Shown here in pieces: positions 17,395 to 25,669 of a stretch of DNA of 57,809 nt. Made by a program: the position numbers and the translations under genes. Within the stretch, counting starts at the first letter, position 1. Each line of letters starts with the position of its first letter. The DNA lies in assembly GCA_029941315.1 (NCBI GenBank), contig JAPYQE010000009.1, positions 1 to 57,809 on the forward strand, given 5' to 3'. Origin of the DNA: GCA-2724215 sp015660315 (GTDB lineage: Bacteria > Latescibacterota > UBA2968 > UBA8231). The notes below the pieces were generated by a model. That model was not told the DNA's origin, did no database searches, and saw nothing but the letters and a program-made list of their open reading frames with translations.

Positions 17395-17496
17395 ACATTT
17401 AGCCCAACAATCAATAGGGCTGCTAATTGTACTAGGCGCGGCGGGCCATAAAAATAAAACCCTCTTCCAAGCAAGCCTTTAAAGGGTCCGCCGCAC

Positions 17497-17602
17497 GGTT
17501 ATTTAAGGAGTCGTGCGATGAGAGGGCCGGGCAGTGAGGCGGTGAGTCAGCGCGAAAGCGCTGCGAGGGGCGACGAGCCGAGAGGACTTTAAATAAATAA
17601 CC
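17497..17602 (+). repeat. Multi-hairpin intergenic element D
   Basis: A closing stem GGTTATTTA / TAAATAACC continues as GGAGTC / GACTTT with two G-T wobbles that pair only if the + strand is the RNA. Inside lies CAGCGC-GAAA-GCGCTG, a perfect 6-bp hairpin with a GNRA tetraloop, surrounded by a purine-rich sequence with GCGATGAGAGG. It fills the gap between the Gfo/Idh and VOC genes. The architecture resembles elements B, C and E, but the sequence is different. Confidence 0.5.
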
Positions 17603-17678
17603 CGGAGACGTCCTCCTCAAAGGTGTCCCATACAGCACAAACGATCATTCTATATCTAACTAACCAAGGAGCCTAACC

Positions 17679-18053
17679 ATGCCCAACTACACCTTCAACC
17701 ATATCCATCACGAGACCAAAAATGTCGACGAAGCCGTCGACTGGTACAAAAAAACATTCAACGCCACCAGCGACGAACCCTTCGAGCGCGGCGGCGCCAC
17801 CTGGGTCCCCGTGCACATCGGCGCCACGCAAATCACGGTCACCGATCGCGAATTCACCGACATGGACCTCGGCCGTTACCAAGGCTACGACCACTTCGCC
17901 CTCAACACCGACGACTTCGACCAAACCCTCGCCGATATCGAAGCACAAGGCGTCGAGATCTGGATGGGGCCAGTAGCCCTTGAAAACGGCATGCGCATCG
18001 TCTTTATAAACGGCCCCGACCAAGTCAAAATCGAGTTGATGGAATTACAGTAG
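17679..18053 (+). CDS. Glyoxalase/VOC superfamily protein
   Basis: 124 residues with the paired beta-alpha-beta-beta-beta motifs of the vicinal-oxygen-chelate fold. The first begins FNHIHHETKNVDEAVDWYKKTF with a metal-candidate His, and the second spans YDHFALNTDDFDQTLADIEAQGVEI with another His and ends VKIELMEL with the C-terminal Glu ligand. Possible roles are isomerase, dioxygenase or resistance protein; the substrate is not deducible. RBS AAGGAG precedes ATG. The stop TAG abuts the ATG of the S9 peptidase gene, so the two are cotranscribed. Confidence 0.82.
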   Translation: MPNYTFNHIHHETKNVDEAVDWYKKTFNATSDEPFERGGATWVPVHIGATQITVTDREFTDMDLGRYQGYDHFALNTDDFDQTLADIEAQGVEIWMGPVALENGMRIVFINGPDQVKIELMELQ

Positions 18054-19931
18054 ATGGAAGTCCGTCCCTTCGGCCTCTGGCCAAGCCCCCTCGCGCCCGG
18101 CGACCTGGCCGCCGCTACGCGTTTGCGCGACCTGGCTTGGGATTCCGACGGCCGCACCCTCGTCTGGCTTGAGGGCCGAGGGCCACAAGGCATACTGGTC
18201 TGCCAGCCACACGACGAAGCACCGCGCGATCTCAACACCACGCTCTCTATTCGCGCACAAGTCGGCTATGGCGGCGGCGATTTCGCCGTCGCCCACGGCC
18301 ACGCCTACTTCGTCGAATACTCCGGTCGCCTCTACAGACAAGCGCTCGCCAGCGGTCCTGCACGCCCCATCACCCCCGAGTTCGGTTCGGCCGCATCGCC
18401 GACGCCCTCACCCGATGGCCGACATCTGGTCTATGTACACAGCGATGAAGGCCGCGATAGTTTGGCCGTCGTCGACACCGAAGGCCGCCATTGGCCACAA
18501 CGACTGGTCACCGGAGCCGATTTCTATATGCAACCGGCCTGGCACCCCAAAGGCGACCGCCTTGCTTGGATAGAATGGGACCACCCGCAAATGCCCTGGG
18601 ACGGGACCCGGTTGGTGCTCGCACAACTCGCGCGCAGCCGCGACGGCCTGCCCAGCCTCCGCGACAGAGTAACCCTCACCGGAGACATCGACACCGTCGT
18701 CGCGCAACCCCACTTTTCACCCAACGGCCGCCATCTGGTCTACGCTTCCGACCAGCGCGGTCACAGTAATATCTGGCTTCGTGACCTAGAAAGCGGCGAG
18801 ACCCGCTGCCTAAGCGAAGACGCCCACGAAGTTGCCGGCCCTGCCTGGATCCAAGGGCTTAGAGCTTTTTCGTTTTCAGCCGATAGCCGTACTCTGTATT
18901 TTATCCGCAGCGAAAACAGCCAACGCCGCGCCCACAGCCTCAACTTGCAGACCGCTACCATCACTCCAATCTTGGCACTCGCTGGATATTCTCATATAGA
19001 ACAGGTCGCCGCCGCCCCGCGCGGGAAGGGTCTAGCCTGCATCGCCGCATCGAGCGCGATCCCGGCGCGCATCGTCTCCTGCATCGCCAACAAAAGTAAG
19101 ATACGCGCCCGTTCGAGCGGCGAGTCTTTGGCCCCCGCCGACCTCTCCGCACCCGATCCGGTGTCCTGGGTGGCTCCGGATTCGACTACGGTCTACGGCC
19201 TGTATTACCCGCCAGCCAGCAGCCGTTTTTCCGGGCGTGGGCGACCGCCTCTCATCGTTATGATACACGGCGGACCAACCACCCAGGTCGAAACCGGTTT
19301 TGAGGCCAAAAATCAATATTTCGCCACCCGCGGCTGGGCAGTACTCGACATCGATTATCGCGGCAGCACCGGCCATGGACGCAAATACATGAAAGCCCTG
19401 CGCGGCAACTGGGGTATCCTCGACGTCGAAGATGCCGTCGGCGGCGCTCAACACCTTAGCGATACGGGTTTAGCCGACCCCACGCGCATAGTGATCATGG
19501 GCGGCAGCGCCGGCGGCTACACCGTCTTGCGCGCACTCACCGTTCAACCGGGTTTCTTTCGTGCCGGTGTCTGCCTCTACGGTATTTCTAACCTCTTCAC
19601 CCTCGCCGCCGACACCCATAAATTCGAAGCCTATTACCTCGACTCGCTGCTCGGCCCCTTGCCCGAAGCCGGCGACCTCTACCGCGAGCGCTCGCCGATC
19701 TATTCCGCCGACCAGCTTCGCGACCCGATAGCCATCTTTCAAGGCAGCGAAGACAAGGTCGTCCCGCCTTCGCAAGCCCAAGAAATCGTCGCATCCCTGC
19801 GCCGCCGCAATATCCCCCACGAATACCACCTCTACGAGGGCGAAGGCCACGGCTGGCGCAAACCCGAAACCATCCAATCTTTCTACACCTCCTGCGAGGC
19901 CTTCCTCCGCCAGCACGTGCTCTTCGCTTGA
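18054..19931 (+). CDS. S9 family (prolyl-oligopeptidase-like) peptidase
   Basis: Serine peptidase of the acylaminoacyl-peptidase / dipeptidyl-peptidase type. Residues about 20-370 form a beta-propeller with TolB/WD-like repeats (PSPDGRHLVYVHSD, FSPNGRHLVYASDQRGHSNIWL, FSADSRTLYFIRSEN). Residues about 375-620 form the alpha/beta-hydrolase domain with the nucleophile in GGSAGG (S485), Asp in GSEDKV (D567) and His in EGHGW (H599). The HGGPTTQ oxyanion-side motif and the DYRGSTGHGR segment are typical. No signal peptide is seen, so it is probably cytoplasmic. The ATG follows the stop of the VOC gene without a gap. It is followed by an inverted repeat at 19952-19991. Confidence 0.93.
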   Translation: MEVRPFGLWPSPLAPGDLAAATRLRDLAWDSDGRTLVWLEGRGPQGILVCQPHDEAPRDLNTTLSIRAQVGYGGGDFAVAHGHAYFVEYSGRLYRQALASGPARPITPEFGSAASPTPSPDGRHLVYVHSDEGRDSLAVVDTEGRHWPQRLVTGADFYMQPAWHPKGDRLAWIEWDHPQMPWDGTRLVLAQLARSRDGLPSLRDRVTLTGDIDTVVAQPHFSPNGRHLVYASDQRGHSNIWLRDLESGETRCLSEDAHEVAGPAWIQGLRAFSFSADSRTLYFIRSENSQRRAHSLNLQTATITPILALAGYSHIEQVAAAPRGKGLACIAASSAIPARIVSCIANKSKIRARSSGESLAPADLSAPDPVSWVAPDSTTVYGLYYPPASSRFSGRGRPPLIVMIHGGPTTQVETGFEAKNQYFATRGWAVLDIDYRGSTGHGRKYMKALRGNWGILDVEDAVGGAQHLSDTGLADPTRIVIMGGSAGGYTVLRALTVQPGFFRAGVCLYGISNLFTLAADTHKFEAYYLDSLLGPLPEAGDLYRERSPIYSADQLRDPIAIFQGSEDKVVPPSQAQEIVASLRRRNIPHEYHLYEGEGHGWRKPETIQSFYTSCEAFLRQHVLFA

Positions 19932-19951
19932 GCGAAAATTGCAAAGCCTTT

Positions 19952-19991
19952 CTTTTTCGCCCACTCTCTCCATTTGAGGGTGGGCGAAAAG
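19952..19991 (+). terminator. Inverted repeat, probable terminator of the VOC-peptidase operon
   Basis: CTTTTTCGCCCACTCTC and GAGGGTGGGCGAAAAG form a 15-bp stem with one wobble around a seven-base loop. The T-run that follows is displaced by about 14 bases, so the calling is less certain than for the other terminators here. Confidence 0.6.
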
Positions 19992-20075
19992 ACCGCCTAT
20001 TCTTATTTTTACATTTATCCCGACCGAGCTTAAGCAGTCATGCTTTGTCCTAGCACCACCCACTGAAACATCGCA

Positions 20076-20170
20076 GGACGAACCGAGGGTATTCCCATAG
20101 ACAAGCCTCGGAGGATCGTAGGATTGCGATCCGAGAATGAGTGAAGGGAATACCACGGTCCGTCTGTCCA
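20076..20170 (+). ncRNA. Structured intergenic element B (candidate RNA, gatB leader)
   Basis: The outer stem pairs ACCGAGGGTATTCCC with GGGAATACCACGGT. Inside is a hairpin: CTCGG (20107-20111), three-base bulge AGG, a 5-bp upper stem, loop AGGATT, the upper-stem partner, CCGAG (20131-20135), then AATGAGTGAAGGG. Compared with copy C, the lower stem, bulge, loop and 3' tail are identical, while the upper stem changes with base pairing kept. The 3' arm ends about 10 bases before the gatB RBS, so it would form in the gatB leader. It could be a cis-regulator or a dispersed repeat. Confidence 0.6.
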
Positions 20171-20194
20171 AGTGCAGCTAGAGGAGCAAGCCCC

Positions 20195-21625
20195 TTGCGT
20201 TACGAAACCGTCATCGGCATGGAAGTCCATGTCGAACTACAAACCGCCTCGAAGATGTTCTGCGGTTGCGCCGCCGATCATTTCCAGGTCGAAGCCAACC
20301 TCCATATCTGCCCAGTCTGCACCGCACAACCTGGCGCCCTACCCGTAATCAACGGCCGAGCGATGGAATTAACGGCGATGACCGGCTTGGCCCTGCATTG
20401 CCAGATCAGGCCGCACAATGTCTTCGCTCGCAAAAATTACATCTATCCCGACCTACCCAAAGGCTACCAGGTATCGCAATACGAGCTGCCATTATGCGAG
20501 GACGGCTGGGTCGAGATAACCAGCGCAGACGGCCCTAAAAAAATAGGTATTGAACGCGTACATCTAGAAGAAGATACCGGCAAACTCCAGCACACCGGCC
20601 GCGCCAGCCTGGTCGACTACAATCGCGCCGGCGTGCCGCTGATGGAGATCGTCACCGACGCCTCAATCCGTTCGGCCGACGAGGCCTTCGACTATCTCAA
20701 CAAGATCCGCCAAGTCGTCCGCTACCTAGGCGCTTCCTCAGGCGATATGGAAAAGGGTGCAATGCGCTGCGAAGCCAATATCTCGATCCGGCCCGAGGGG
20801 TCGGACGAGTTTGGCACCAAGGTAGAAGTCAAAAACCTCAATTCCTTCCGCGCCGTACGCAACGCCATCGCCTATGAGGTCGAACGCCAACAGCAGGTCA
20901 TCGAAGAGGGCGGCCAGGTCCGTCAGGTAACCATGGGCTGGGATGAGCAGATGGGCGTCACCCGCGAACAGCGCTCCAAAGAAACTTCAGAAGATTATCG
21001 CTATTTCCCCGAGCCCGACTTGCTCGACGTGCATCTCGAAGTCGAGTGGATCAACCGGGTCGGCCGCGAGCTGCCCGAGCTACCCGCCGACAAGGCTGCT
21101 CGTTTCAGCGAAATTTATGGCCTCAACCAAAAAGATATAGCGGTCCTGATCGAAGACGCCGCGGTAGCCGCCTACTTCGAAGAAGCCGCGCAACACTCCG
21201 GCGCCGATCCCAAATTAGTTGCCAACTGGGTCACCGGGGAGATATTCCGCCGCCTCAACGATGAGGATGTTTTAATCGCCGACGCCAAAGTTTCGCCCGC
21301 CGCACTCGTCGAACTACTGGCCCTAGTCAAGGACGGCGCCATCAACCAGACCGCCGCCCGCGAAGTCTTTATCGAAGTCTGGGAAAAAGGCGGCTCACCC
21401 GCCGCGATCGTCGAAAGCAAGGGCCTCAAGCAGATCTCCGACACCAGCGAGCTCGACGAAGCGGTGGCCAAAGTCATCGAGGATAACCCAGATGCGGCGG
21501 GGAAAATCAAGGCCGGCAATTTGAAGACCGTGCAATTCCTGATGGGCCAAGTGATGAAGGAGACCCGCGGTAAGGCCAATCCACAACTGGTACAAGAATT
21601 GATCAAAAAGCAATTGCGCGTCTAA
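20195..21625 (+). CDS. gatB: Asp-tRNA(Asn)/Glu-tRNA(Gln) amidotransferase subunit B
   Basis: Kinase/tRNA-binding subunit of GatCAB, which amidates mischarged Glu-tRNA(Gln) and Asp-tRNA(Asn). The TTG at 20195 was chosen because GAGGAG lies 9 bases upstream and the protein then starts at the family's conserved YETVIGMEVHVELQT. An in-frame GTG at 20141 would extend into element B. The catalytic N-domain shows CGCAADH and CPVCTAQPGALPV (Zn-type cysteines), ARKNYIYPDLPKGYQ and RAGVPLMEIVT. The C-terminal YqeY-like domain ends NPQLVQELIKKQL. The length of 477 residues is normal. gatA and gatC are not adjacent. It is followed by a perfect terminator. Confidence 0.96.
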   Translation: MRYETVIGMEVHVELQTASKMFCGCAADHFQVEANLHICPVCTAQPGALPVINGRAMELTAMTGLALHCQIRPHNVFARKNYIYPDLPKGYQVSQYELPLCEDGWVEITSADGPKKIGIERVHLEEDTGKLQHTGRASLVDYNRAGVPLMEIVTDASIRSADEAFDYLNKIRQVVRYLGASSGDMEKGAMRCEANISIRPEGSDEFGTKVEVKNLNSFRAVRNAIAYEVERQQQVIEEGGQVRQVTMGWDEQMGVTREQRSKETSEDYRYFPEPDLLDVHLEVEWINRVGRELPELPADKAARFSEIYGLNQKDIAVLIEDAAVAAYFEEAAQHSGADPKLVANWVTGEIFRRLNDEDVLIADAKVSPAALVELLALVKDGAINQTAAREVFIEVWEKGGSPAAIVESKGLKQISDTSELDEAVAKVIEDNPDAAGKIKAGNLKTVQFLMGQVMKETRGKANPQLVQELIKKQLRV

Positions 21626-21638
21626 GGGGATAACGCAT

Positions 21639-21684
21639 AACGCAAAAGAGCCGGTCCGGGAAACCAGATCGGCTCTTTTGCGTT
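21639..21684 (+). terminator. Terminator of gatB
   Basis: A perfect 15-bp inverted repeat (AACGCAAAAGAGCCG / CGGCTCTTTTGCGTT) closes a 16-base loop, with T-rich sequence within and after the right arm. It begins about 13 bases after the gatB stop codon. Confidence 0.88.
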
Positions 21685-21786
21685 TATTGATCGCTGCTTC
21701 TCGCTGACCGGGCTGCGCACTGATCCACGGCGGTGGCACCCATACCATTCCACCCATGTCAATATCCTATAAAAGCGTCGAAGGGG

Positions 21787-24700
21787 TCAGCGCACTAGGG
21801 CAATGCGGCCCGTCTCGGCAAAAGACCCGGCCACCAGCCGAATAAAATAAATTCCCGAAGCGACCCGTTCTCCCCCCTCATCGCGCCCGTCCCAACCCAA
21901 GCGATAGGCGCCGGCTTCCAGCGCCCCGCTGACGAGACGGCGCACCGGCCGCCCCAATGCGTCATAAAGGACCAGCTCGACCGCCGTCGATCGTGGTAAA
22001 TCAAACGACAAGGTGAGCTGTGCATTAAAGGGATTCGGATAAGCGGGATAGAGCGCAAAATTGGCAGGCAGGGCACCCACCGCCGATACCGTCGTCCCGA
22101 CCGCACCCTCTTCGGACAGAAAGGGTGCCCATTCGACCGCGCCTTTGATCTGCCCGGCAATTGCCGAACTATCGGCTGTACCCCAGTAATTATCTTTCGC
22201 GTCTACCCTCGCCGCGCTCAGGTTTTCAAGCGCGGTCGCATTGTCGGCGAAGACATTGCCGCGGATTTCCTCCGGTACCCGTTGCCCCTCGATGCGAATC
22301 GCGGTGGCATTGCCGGTAAAGCGATTCAGGCGGATACTCGGTCTCGAATCGTCGGAGGCGAGCCCCAAGGTCGCGTTGACAAAATCGTTTTCGCGCATCG
22401 ACAATTGCTCCACTCCCTGTAACTGTAATCCCCGCCCACCGCGGAACTTGCTCATTTCAATAGCCCCTGTAGACCCTGGCCCCAAGTGCAGCCCCGCGCC
22501 GATATTCGCGCTAAAAGTAGAAGTCCAGATCTCCACCGGCGAACCCGCGACCACCGCCCCACCGCGCAGGTTGCGCTCCACGAGCACCTGCTCGAACACC
22601 AGACGTTCTGCGCCCTTTGCGCGCAAACCGTCGCGCTGATTGGCGCCGATACGGCTATCGTGCAGTTGTATCTCGCCCAACCACTCCTCTAAGTCCAAAC
22701 CGTGCTGCGTGCTCCGCTCAATCTCAGACGCCCATATCTCAATCTTTTGGCCGCTGCCACCGACCGCCCGCACTCCCGAACGCGGGTCCTCCGGATCGAG
22801 CAGACCATTGTTCGTCACCACAACGCGGATCGCTTCCAATGAGGCGTTGTTGAGCAGAATCCCTTCCTGGCCATTACCCTCAATCCGCGAATTGCGCAGG
22901 CGCAGCAAACCGCTGCCGTCCAGGCGCAAAGCCGCACCGGTGATAGCCGTGAACAGACTGCGGTCGATTTGCGCCTCGCCGTTGAGAGTCAAACGCAATC
23001 CATTGCCGCCATTTTCACGCACGACAGTATCCGCGATGCGCAGACCGGTCTCCTTGTCAACTTCGCCACTGAAACCGAAACCAGCCCGGTCCAATTGCGC
23101 ATAACGCACGTCAACCTGGGCTCCGGGCATTACGCGAATACCATACCAGAGACCATCATTGTTCGGCCCCAGGTCGGTCGTCAACCGCGCCAGGTTCCCC
23201 GCCTCGCCCTCGATCGTCAATGCCCCCTCGACGACGAGTTCGACGAGATTCGGCGAGATACCGCGTTGACTGCGATCAATTCTATCAAAAAAAGCCCGTA
23301 CTCCCGGACCGATCCTCAATTCAGCCCCAGCGGGAACCAATAGATCAGCGTGTATTTCCTGATCGTCGGTCCACTGCGTCTGTCCCTGCGGCAACCGATA
23401 GCGCAACAAACCGCGATGGGCGTTTTCAATCGGTATCGCCGCGAAATTTGCCGCCTGACCGTCGAGCAAGTAAATACCCGACCAATCCAATGCCCCCGTG
23501 CGCGCCGCACTTGAGGCGAAGCTAACCCCCGATCCAACCTCGAGATCACCATAAACGATCAATTCACCGCGATCCGGGTCAAACCCCTCACCCCGTTTGT
23601 CACCGCGGGCAAAGCGCACTTCAGTATCGGCCGCGATGGTCAATTTCGCGCCCGGCTCTACGACAATATCCGCGTCGAGATCCACTCGCCCCGACCACAT
23701 CGTATTATTCGCAATATGTCCGGGCAACTCCAGTCGAACTACATCGACGAGCATCACCGCGCCGCGCCGACGGATATTCTCCACCACCACCCCCAAGGGC
23801 AAATTCCGCGTGAAGCCCGTATGAGCGCTCAAGGCGGGATTGCTATCCCAGGCGAAGCGATCGAAACGCACCCCGTCAAAAGGATCCGTCGCATCCCCTT
23901 GGTTGCCATTATGAGCTTGCGCGTAAGCGTCGTCACGCGACCAAAAATCTAGGTTATCACTGCCCTCGACCGGGTCATCGACGGCTCCGGGAAACCCCCG
24001 ATCGGCAAAAAGCCCGTCGGCGCAGACCAAGTCGACCTGCTTATGCCGCTCTTCATCGTTATCCGCCCGTTCGTCGACATGCCATATCAGTAGCCCATCC
24101 TGGGGAATATTCCGATTGTAATAAGAGCCCCCCGCCTGCCGGTGTTCAAGCAGAAAATACTCGTCTTCGGTCAACGCGATTTTGTATACGCGCCGGCCGC
24201 TGAAAATCTCATCGATCTGCAGATCCCGCACGTCCTGCAACAGATCCACCACCTCAACCCACCCAAGCTCGGCCAACGACCAGGCAGAAAAGGCATTCGG
24301 TCCGTCTTCCACACCCCACCCCAGGGTCCCCAAACCCATAATTCCCCACTTGCCGATACCCGCCGAATCTTCCTCTGGAGCCAACTCGCCCGCCGCCGTC
24401 ACTGAGGTCTGGTCAAAAAGGTCCGGCACCCCTAGAACATGCGCGAATTCGTGGCACATCGTCGAGGCCGTGACACTAAAGGTATGCCCTCTCTGTGTCG
24501 TGCCACCAAAACCGGTAAAACGGCTGCGCACCCGCACAAAACCACCAGCTGCCGCCAGATCATCGCTGATGAAATCGGCGTCTAGACCCAGCGAGGCGAT
24601 GCCGGTCGCCGTGCTGATAAAAAAATCGCGCGGCACTGTATGCAAATTGATAAAGACGATATCCACATAGCCGTCGTCATCACCCGAATTCGGCATTCCA

Positions 24701-25134
24701 TCCGGACCGTCATTGTCGAATAGCCCCAGATCGATGTCCCCGTCGGCCTGAGCAAGGATTTCGCGATTGAAACGCCCGTAACCACCCAAAGTCCCCGGCG
24801 TCTCCGCCAGATAGGCATCCGCCCCCTGTAACGAGCGATACCGTCGCGGCAACACCTGCCCTTCGACAGTTAATCGGCCACCGGACATCGCGCGATAAAA
24901 GTGCGCGAAACTACCGGGCATGTCCGCGGTAAAAAGATCTCCAGCCCATGAGGGCGCAGATTCCCCGGCACCCTCATCCTGGAATTGCACAAAGAGGACC
25001 AATGCGCTCAAGCTTTCCGGAGCTTGCAGCCCAATCTTAGCAGATGGCGCAGCAACGGCGCAAACAAATTCCGCCGCTGATATATGTAATGGAGAAAAAA
25101 GAAAAAAGAAAAAAGGGTAAAACCGCAGCGGCAT
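21787..25134 (-). CDS. Large secreted M6 metalloprotease with beta-helix region and FlgD-like sorting domain
   Basis: Paralogue of the 8063-10780 protease, with the same order of domains but a longer middle. A signal peptide covers residues 1-20. The M6 domain has DNDGPDGMPNSGDDDGYVD at about 141-159, and the zinc motif reads HEFAH at 228-232 (Ala in place of the Gly seen in the paralogue), followed by VPDLFD. Residues about 470-1010 hold repeated beta-helix turns (LRIADTVVRENGGNGLRL, LRLRNSRIEGNGQEGILL, and so on). The C-terminus carries LYPAYPNPFNAQLTLSFDLP and a FlgD-type domain ending ASGIYFIRLVAG. The gene starts 8 bases after the stop of the small basic protein upstream, suggesting cotranscription. 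It is expected to be anchored or released at the cell surface. Confidence 0.9.
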   Translation of the reverse strand: MPLRFYPFFFFLFSPLHISAAEFVCAVAAPSAKIGLQAPESLSALVLFVQFQDEGAGESAPSWAGDLFTADMPGSFAHFYRAMSGGRLTVEGQVLPRRYRSLQGADAYLAETPGTLGGYGRFNREILAQADGDIDLGLFDNDGPDGMPNSGDDDGYVDIVFINLHTVPRDFFISTATGIASLGLDADFISDDLAAAGGFVRVRSRFTGFGGTTQRGHTFSVTASTMCHEFAHVLGVPDLFDQTSVTAAGELAPEEDSAGIGKWGIMGLGTLGWGVEDGPNAFSAWSLAELGWVEVVDLLQDVRDLQIDEIFSGRRVYKIALTEDEYFLLEHRQAGGSYYNRNIPQDGLLIWHVDERADNDEERHKQVDLVCADGLFADRGFPGAVDDPVEGSDNLDFWSRDDAYAQAHNGNQGDATDPFDGVRFDRFAWDSNPALSAHTGFTRNLPLGVVVENIRRRGAVMLVDVVRLELPGHIANNTMWSGRVDLDADIVVEPGAKLTIAADTEVRFARGDKRGEGFDPDRGELIVYGDLEVGSGVSFASSAARTGALDWSGIYLLDGQAANFAAIPIENAHRGLLRYRLPQGQTQWTDDQEIHADLLVPAGAELRIGPGVRAFFDRIDRSQRGISPNLVELVVEGALTIEGEAGNLARLTTDLGPNNDGLWYGIRVMPGAQVDVRYAQLDRAGFGFSGEVDKETGLRIADTVVRENGGNGLRLTLNGEAQIDRSLFTAITGAALRLDGSGLLRLRNSRIEGNGQEGILLNNASLEAIRVVVTNNGLLDPEDPRSGVRAVGGSGQKIEIWASEIERSTQHGLDLEEWLGEIQLHDSRIGANQRDGLRAKGAERLVFEQVLVERNLRGGAVVAGSPVEIWTSTFSANIGAGLHLGPGSTGAIEMSKFRGGRGLQLQGVEQLSMRENDFVNATLGLASDDSRPSIRLNRFTGNATAIRIEGQRVPEEIRGNVFADNATALENLSAARVDAKDNYWGTADSSAIAGQIKGAVEWAPFLSEEGAVGTTVSAVGALPANFALYPAYPNPFNAQLTLSFDLPRSTAVELVLYDALGRPVRRLVSGALEAGAYRLGWDGRDEGGERVASGIYFIRLVAGSFAETGRIALVR

Positions 25135-25142
25135 GGAAGCCG

Positions 25143-25589
25143 CTAACCCAACAAATTCAGACTACTCGTGCCGAATTGGGCACCGAAACCACCCTGCAGG
25201 CGGAAAGGGCTGGCGCTAGCCTGGAGCAAACGACTGCCGCGATCAATCTTGCGAAACGAACCGACAAGACTCGACTGGCGCGCTTGCAACACGCCGGCAG
25301 GTTTAGCCTGTAAACGATGACTAGTGCGCACACCTGCTGTCAGCGGGCTAGCGCTACGCACCGCCCCCTGCAACTTGGACAATACCCCACCACCCGCCTG
25401 TAGCGGTTTGACAAGGCTGGCCGTCCGTCGAGGGGCCGCCTGAGAAATGCTGGGTGGGCCACTGGTAGCACGCAATGGTGAAATACCTAGACCGTCTTTG
25501 ACACTAAACCCCTGAGAGGGTACACGCCGCTGATGACGGGCCTTAAGCGGTACGCTGAACACACCTGTGGCCGTAGTTGAAAGTAACAT
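25143..25589 (-). CDS. Small, strongly basic low-complexity protein, unknown
   Basis: 148 residues with a clear RBS (AAGGAG, 7 bases before ATG). The composition is unusual: no Glu and only two Asp, with many Arg, Lys, Ser, Gln, Gly and Leu. It contains an irregularly repeated short motif of the form LQA/LQG (KPLQAGGG, LSKLQGAV, RLQAKPAG, LLQASASP, RLQGGFG). No domain, signal peptide or membrane helix is seen. It lies between the proteasome operon terminator and the large M6 protease gene, 8 bases from the latter. It could be a nucleic-acid-binding or surface-polymer-associated protein; no function can be assigned. Confidence 0.6.
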   Translation of the reverse strand: MLLSTTATGVFSVPLKARHQRRVPSQGFSVKDGLGISPLRATSGPPSISQAAPRRTASLVKPLQAGGGVLSKLQGAVRSASPLTAGVRTSHRLQAKPAGVLQARQSSLVGSFRKIDRGSRLLQASASPFRLQGGFGAQFGTSSLNLLG

Positions 25590-25644
25590 GGACTTCTCCT
25601 TGGGGGATCGGTCTAACTAACTAACTACAACACTTATTAATATA

Positions 25645-25668
25645 ATAAAAACTTGGCAATCGCCAAAA
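25645..25668 (-). terminator. Weak terminator after pafA
   Basis: On the - strand TTGGC-GATT-GCCAA is followed by GTTTTTATTATATT, immediately after the pafA stop codon. The stem is short (5 bp), so read-through into the next genes is possible. A tandem (AACT)n tract follows at about 25610-25626. Confidence 0.6.
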
Positions 25669-25669
25669 A

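Noticed and set aside
16182..17402. A 406-codon open frame overlapping the Gfo/Idh gene on the + strand
   Set aside because: Arg/Pro/His-rich translation without any domain; it is the shifted frame of the clear Gfo/Idh gene at 16240-17394.
17497..17602. Element D as a simple terminator of the Gfo/Idh gene
   Set aside because: The stem is long and AT-rich with an internal hairpin and no T-run directly after it, so it is not a standard terminator.
20141..20194. A GTG start for gatB at 20141
   Set aside because: It would add 18 residues without homology, run through element B, and lacks an SD; the TTG at 20195 has GAGGAG and begins at the conserved N-terminus.
25609..25627. A tandem AACT tract as a CRISPR or satellite
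   Set aside because: Only three to four copies of a four-base unit; too short to be more than a simple repeat.
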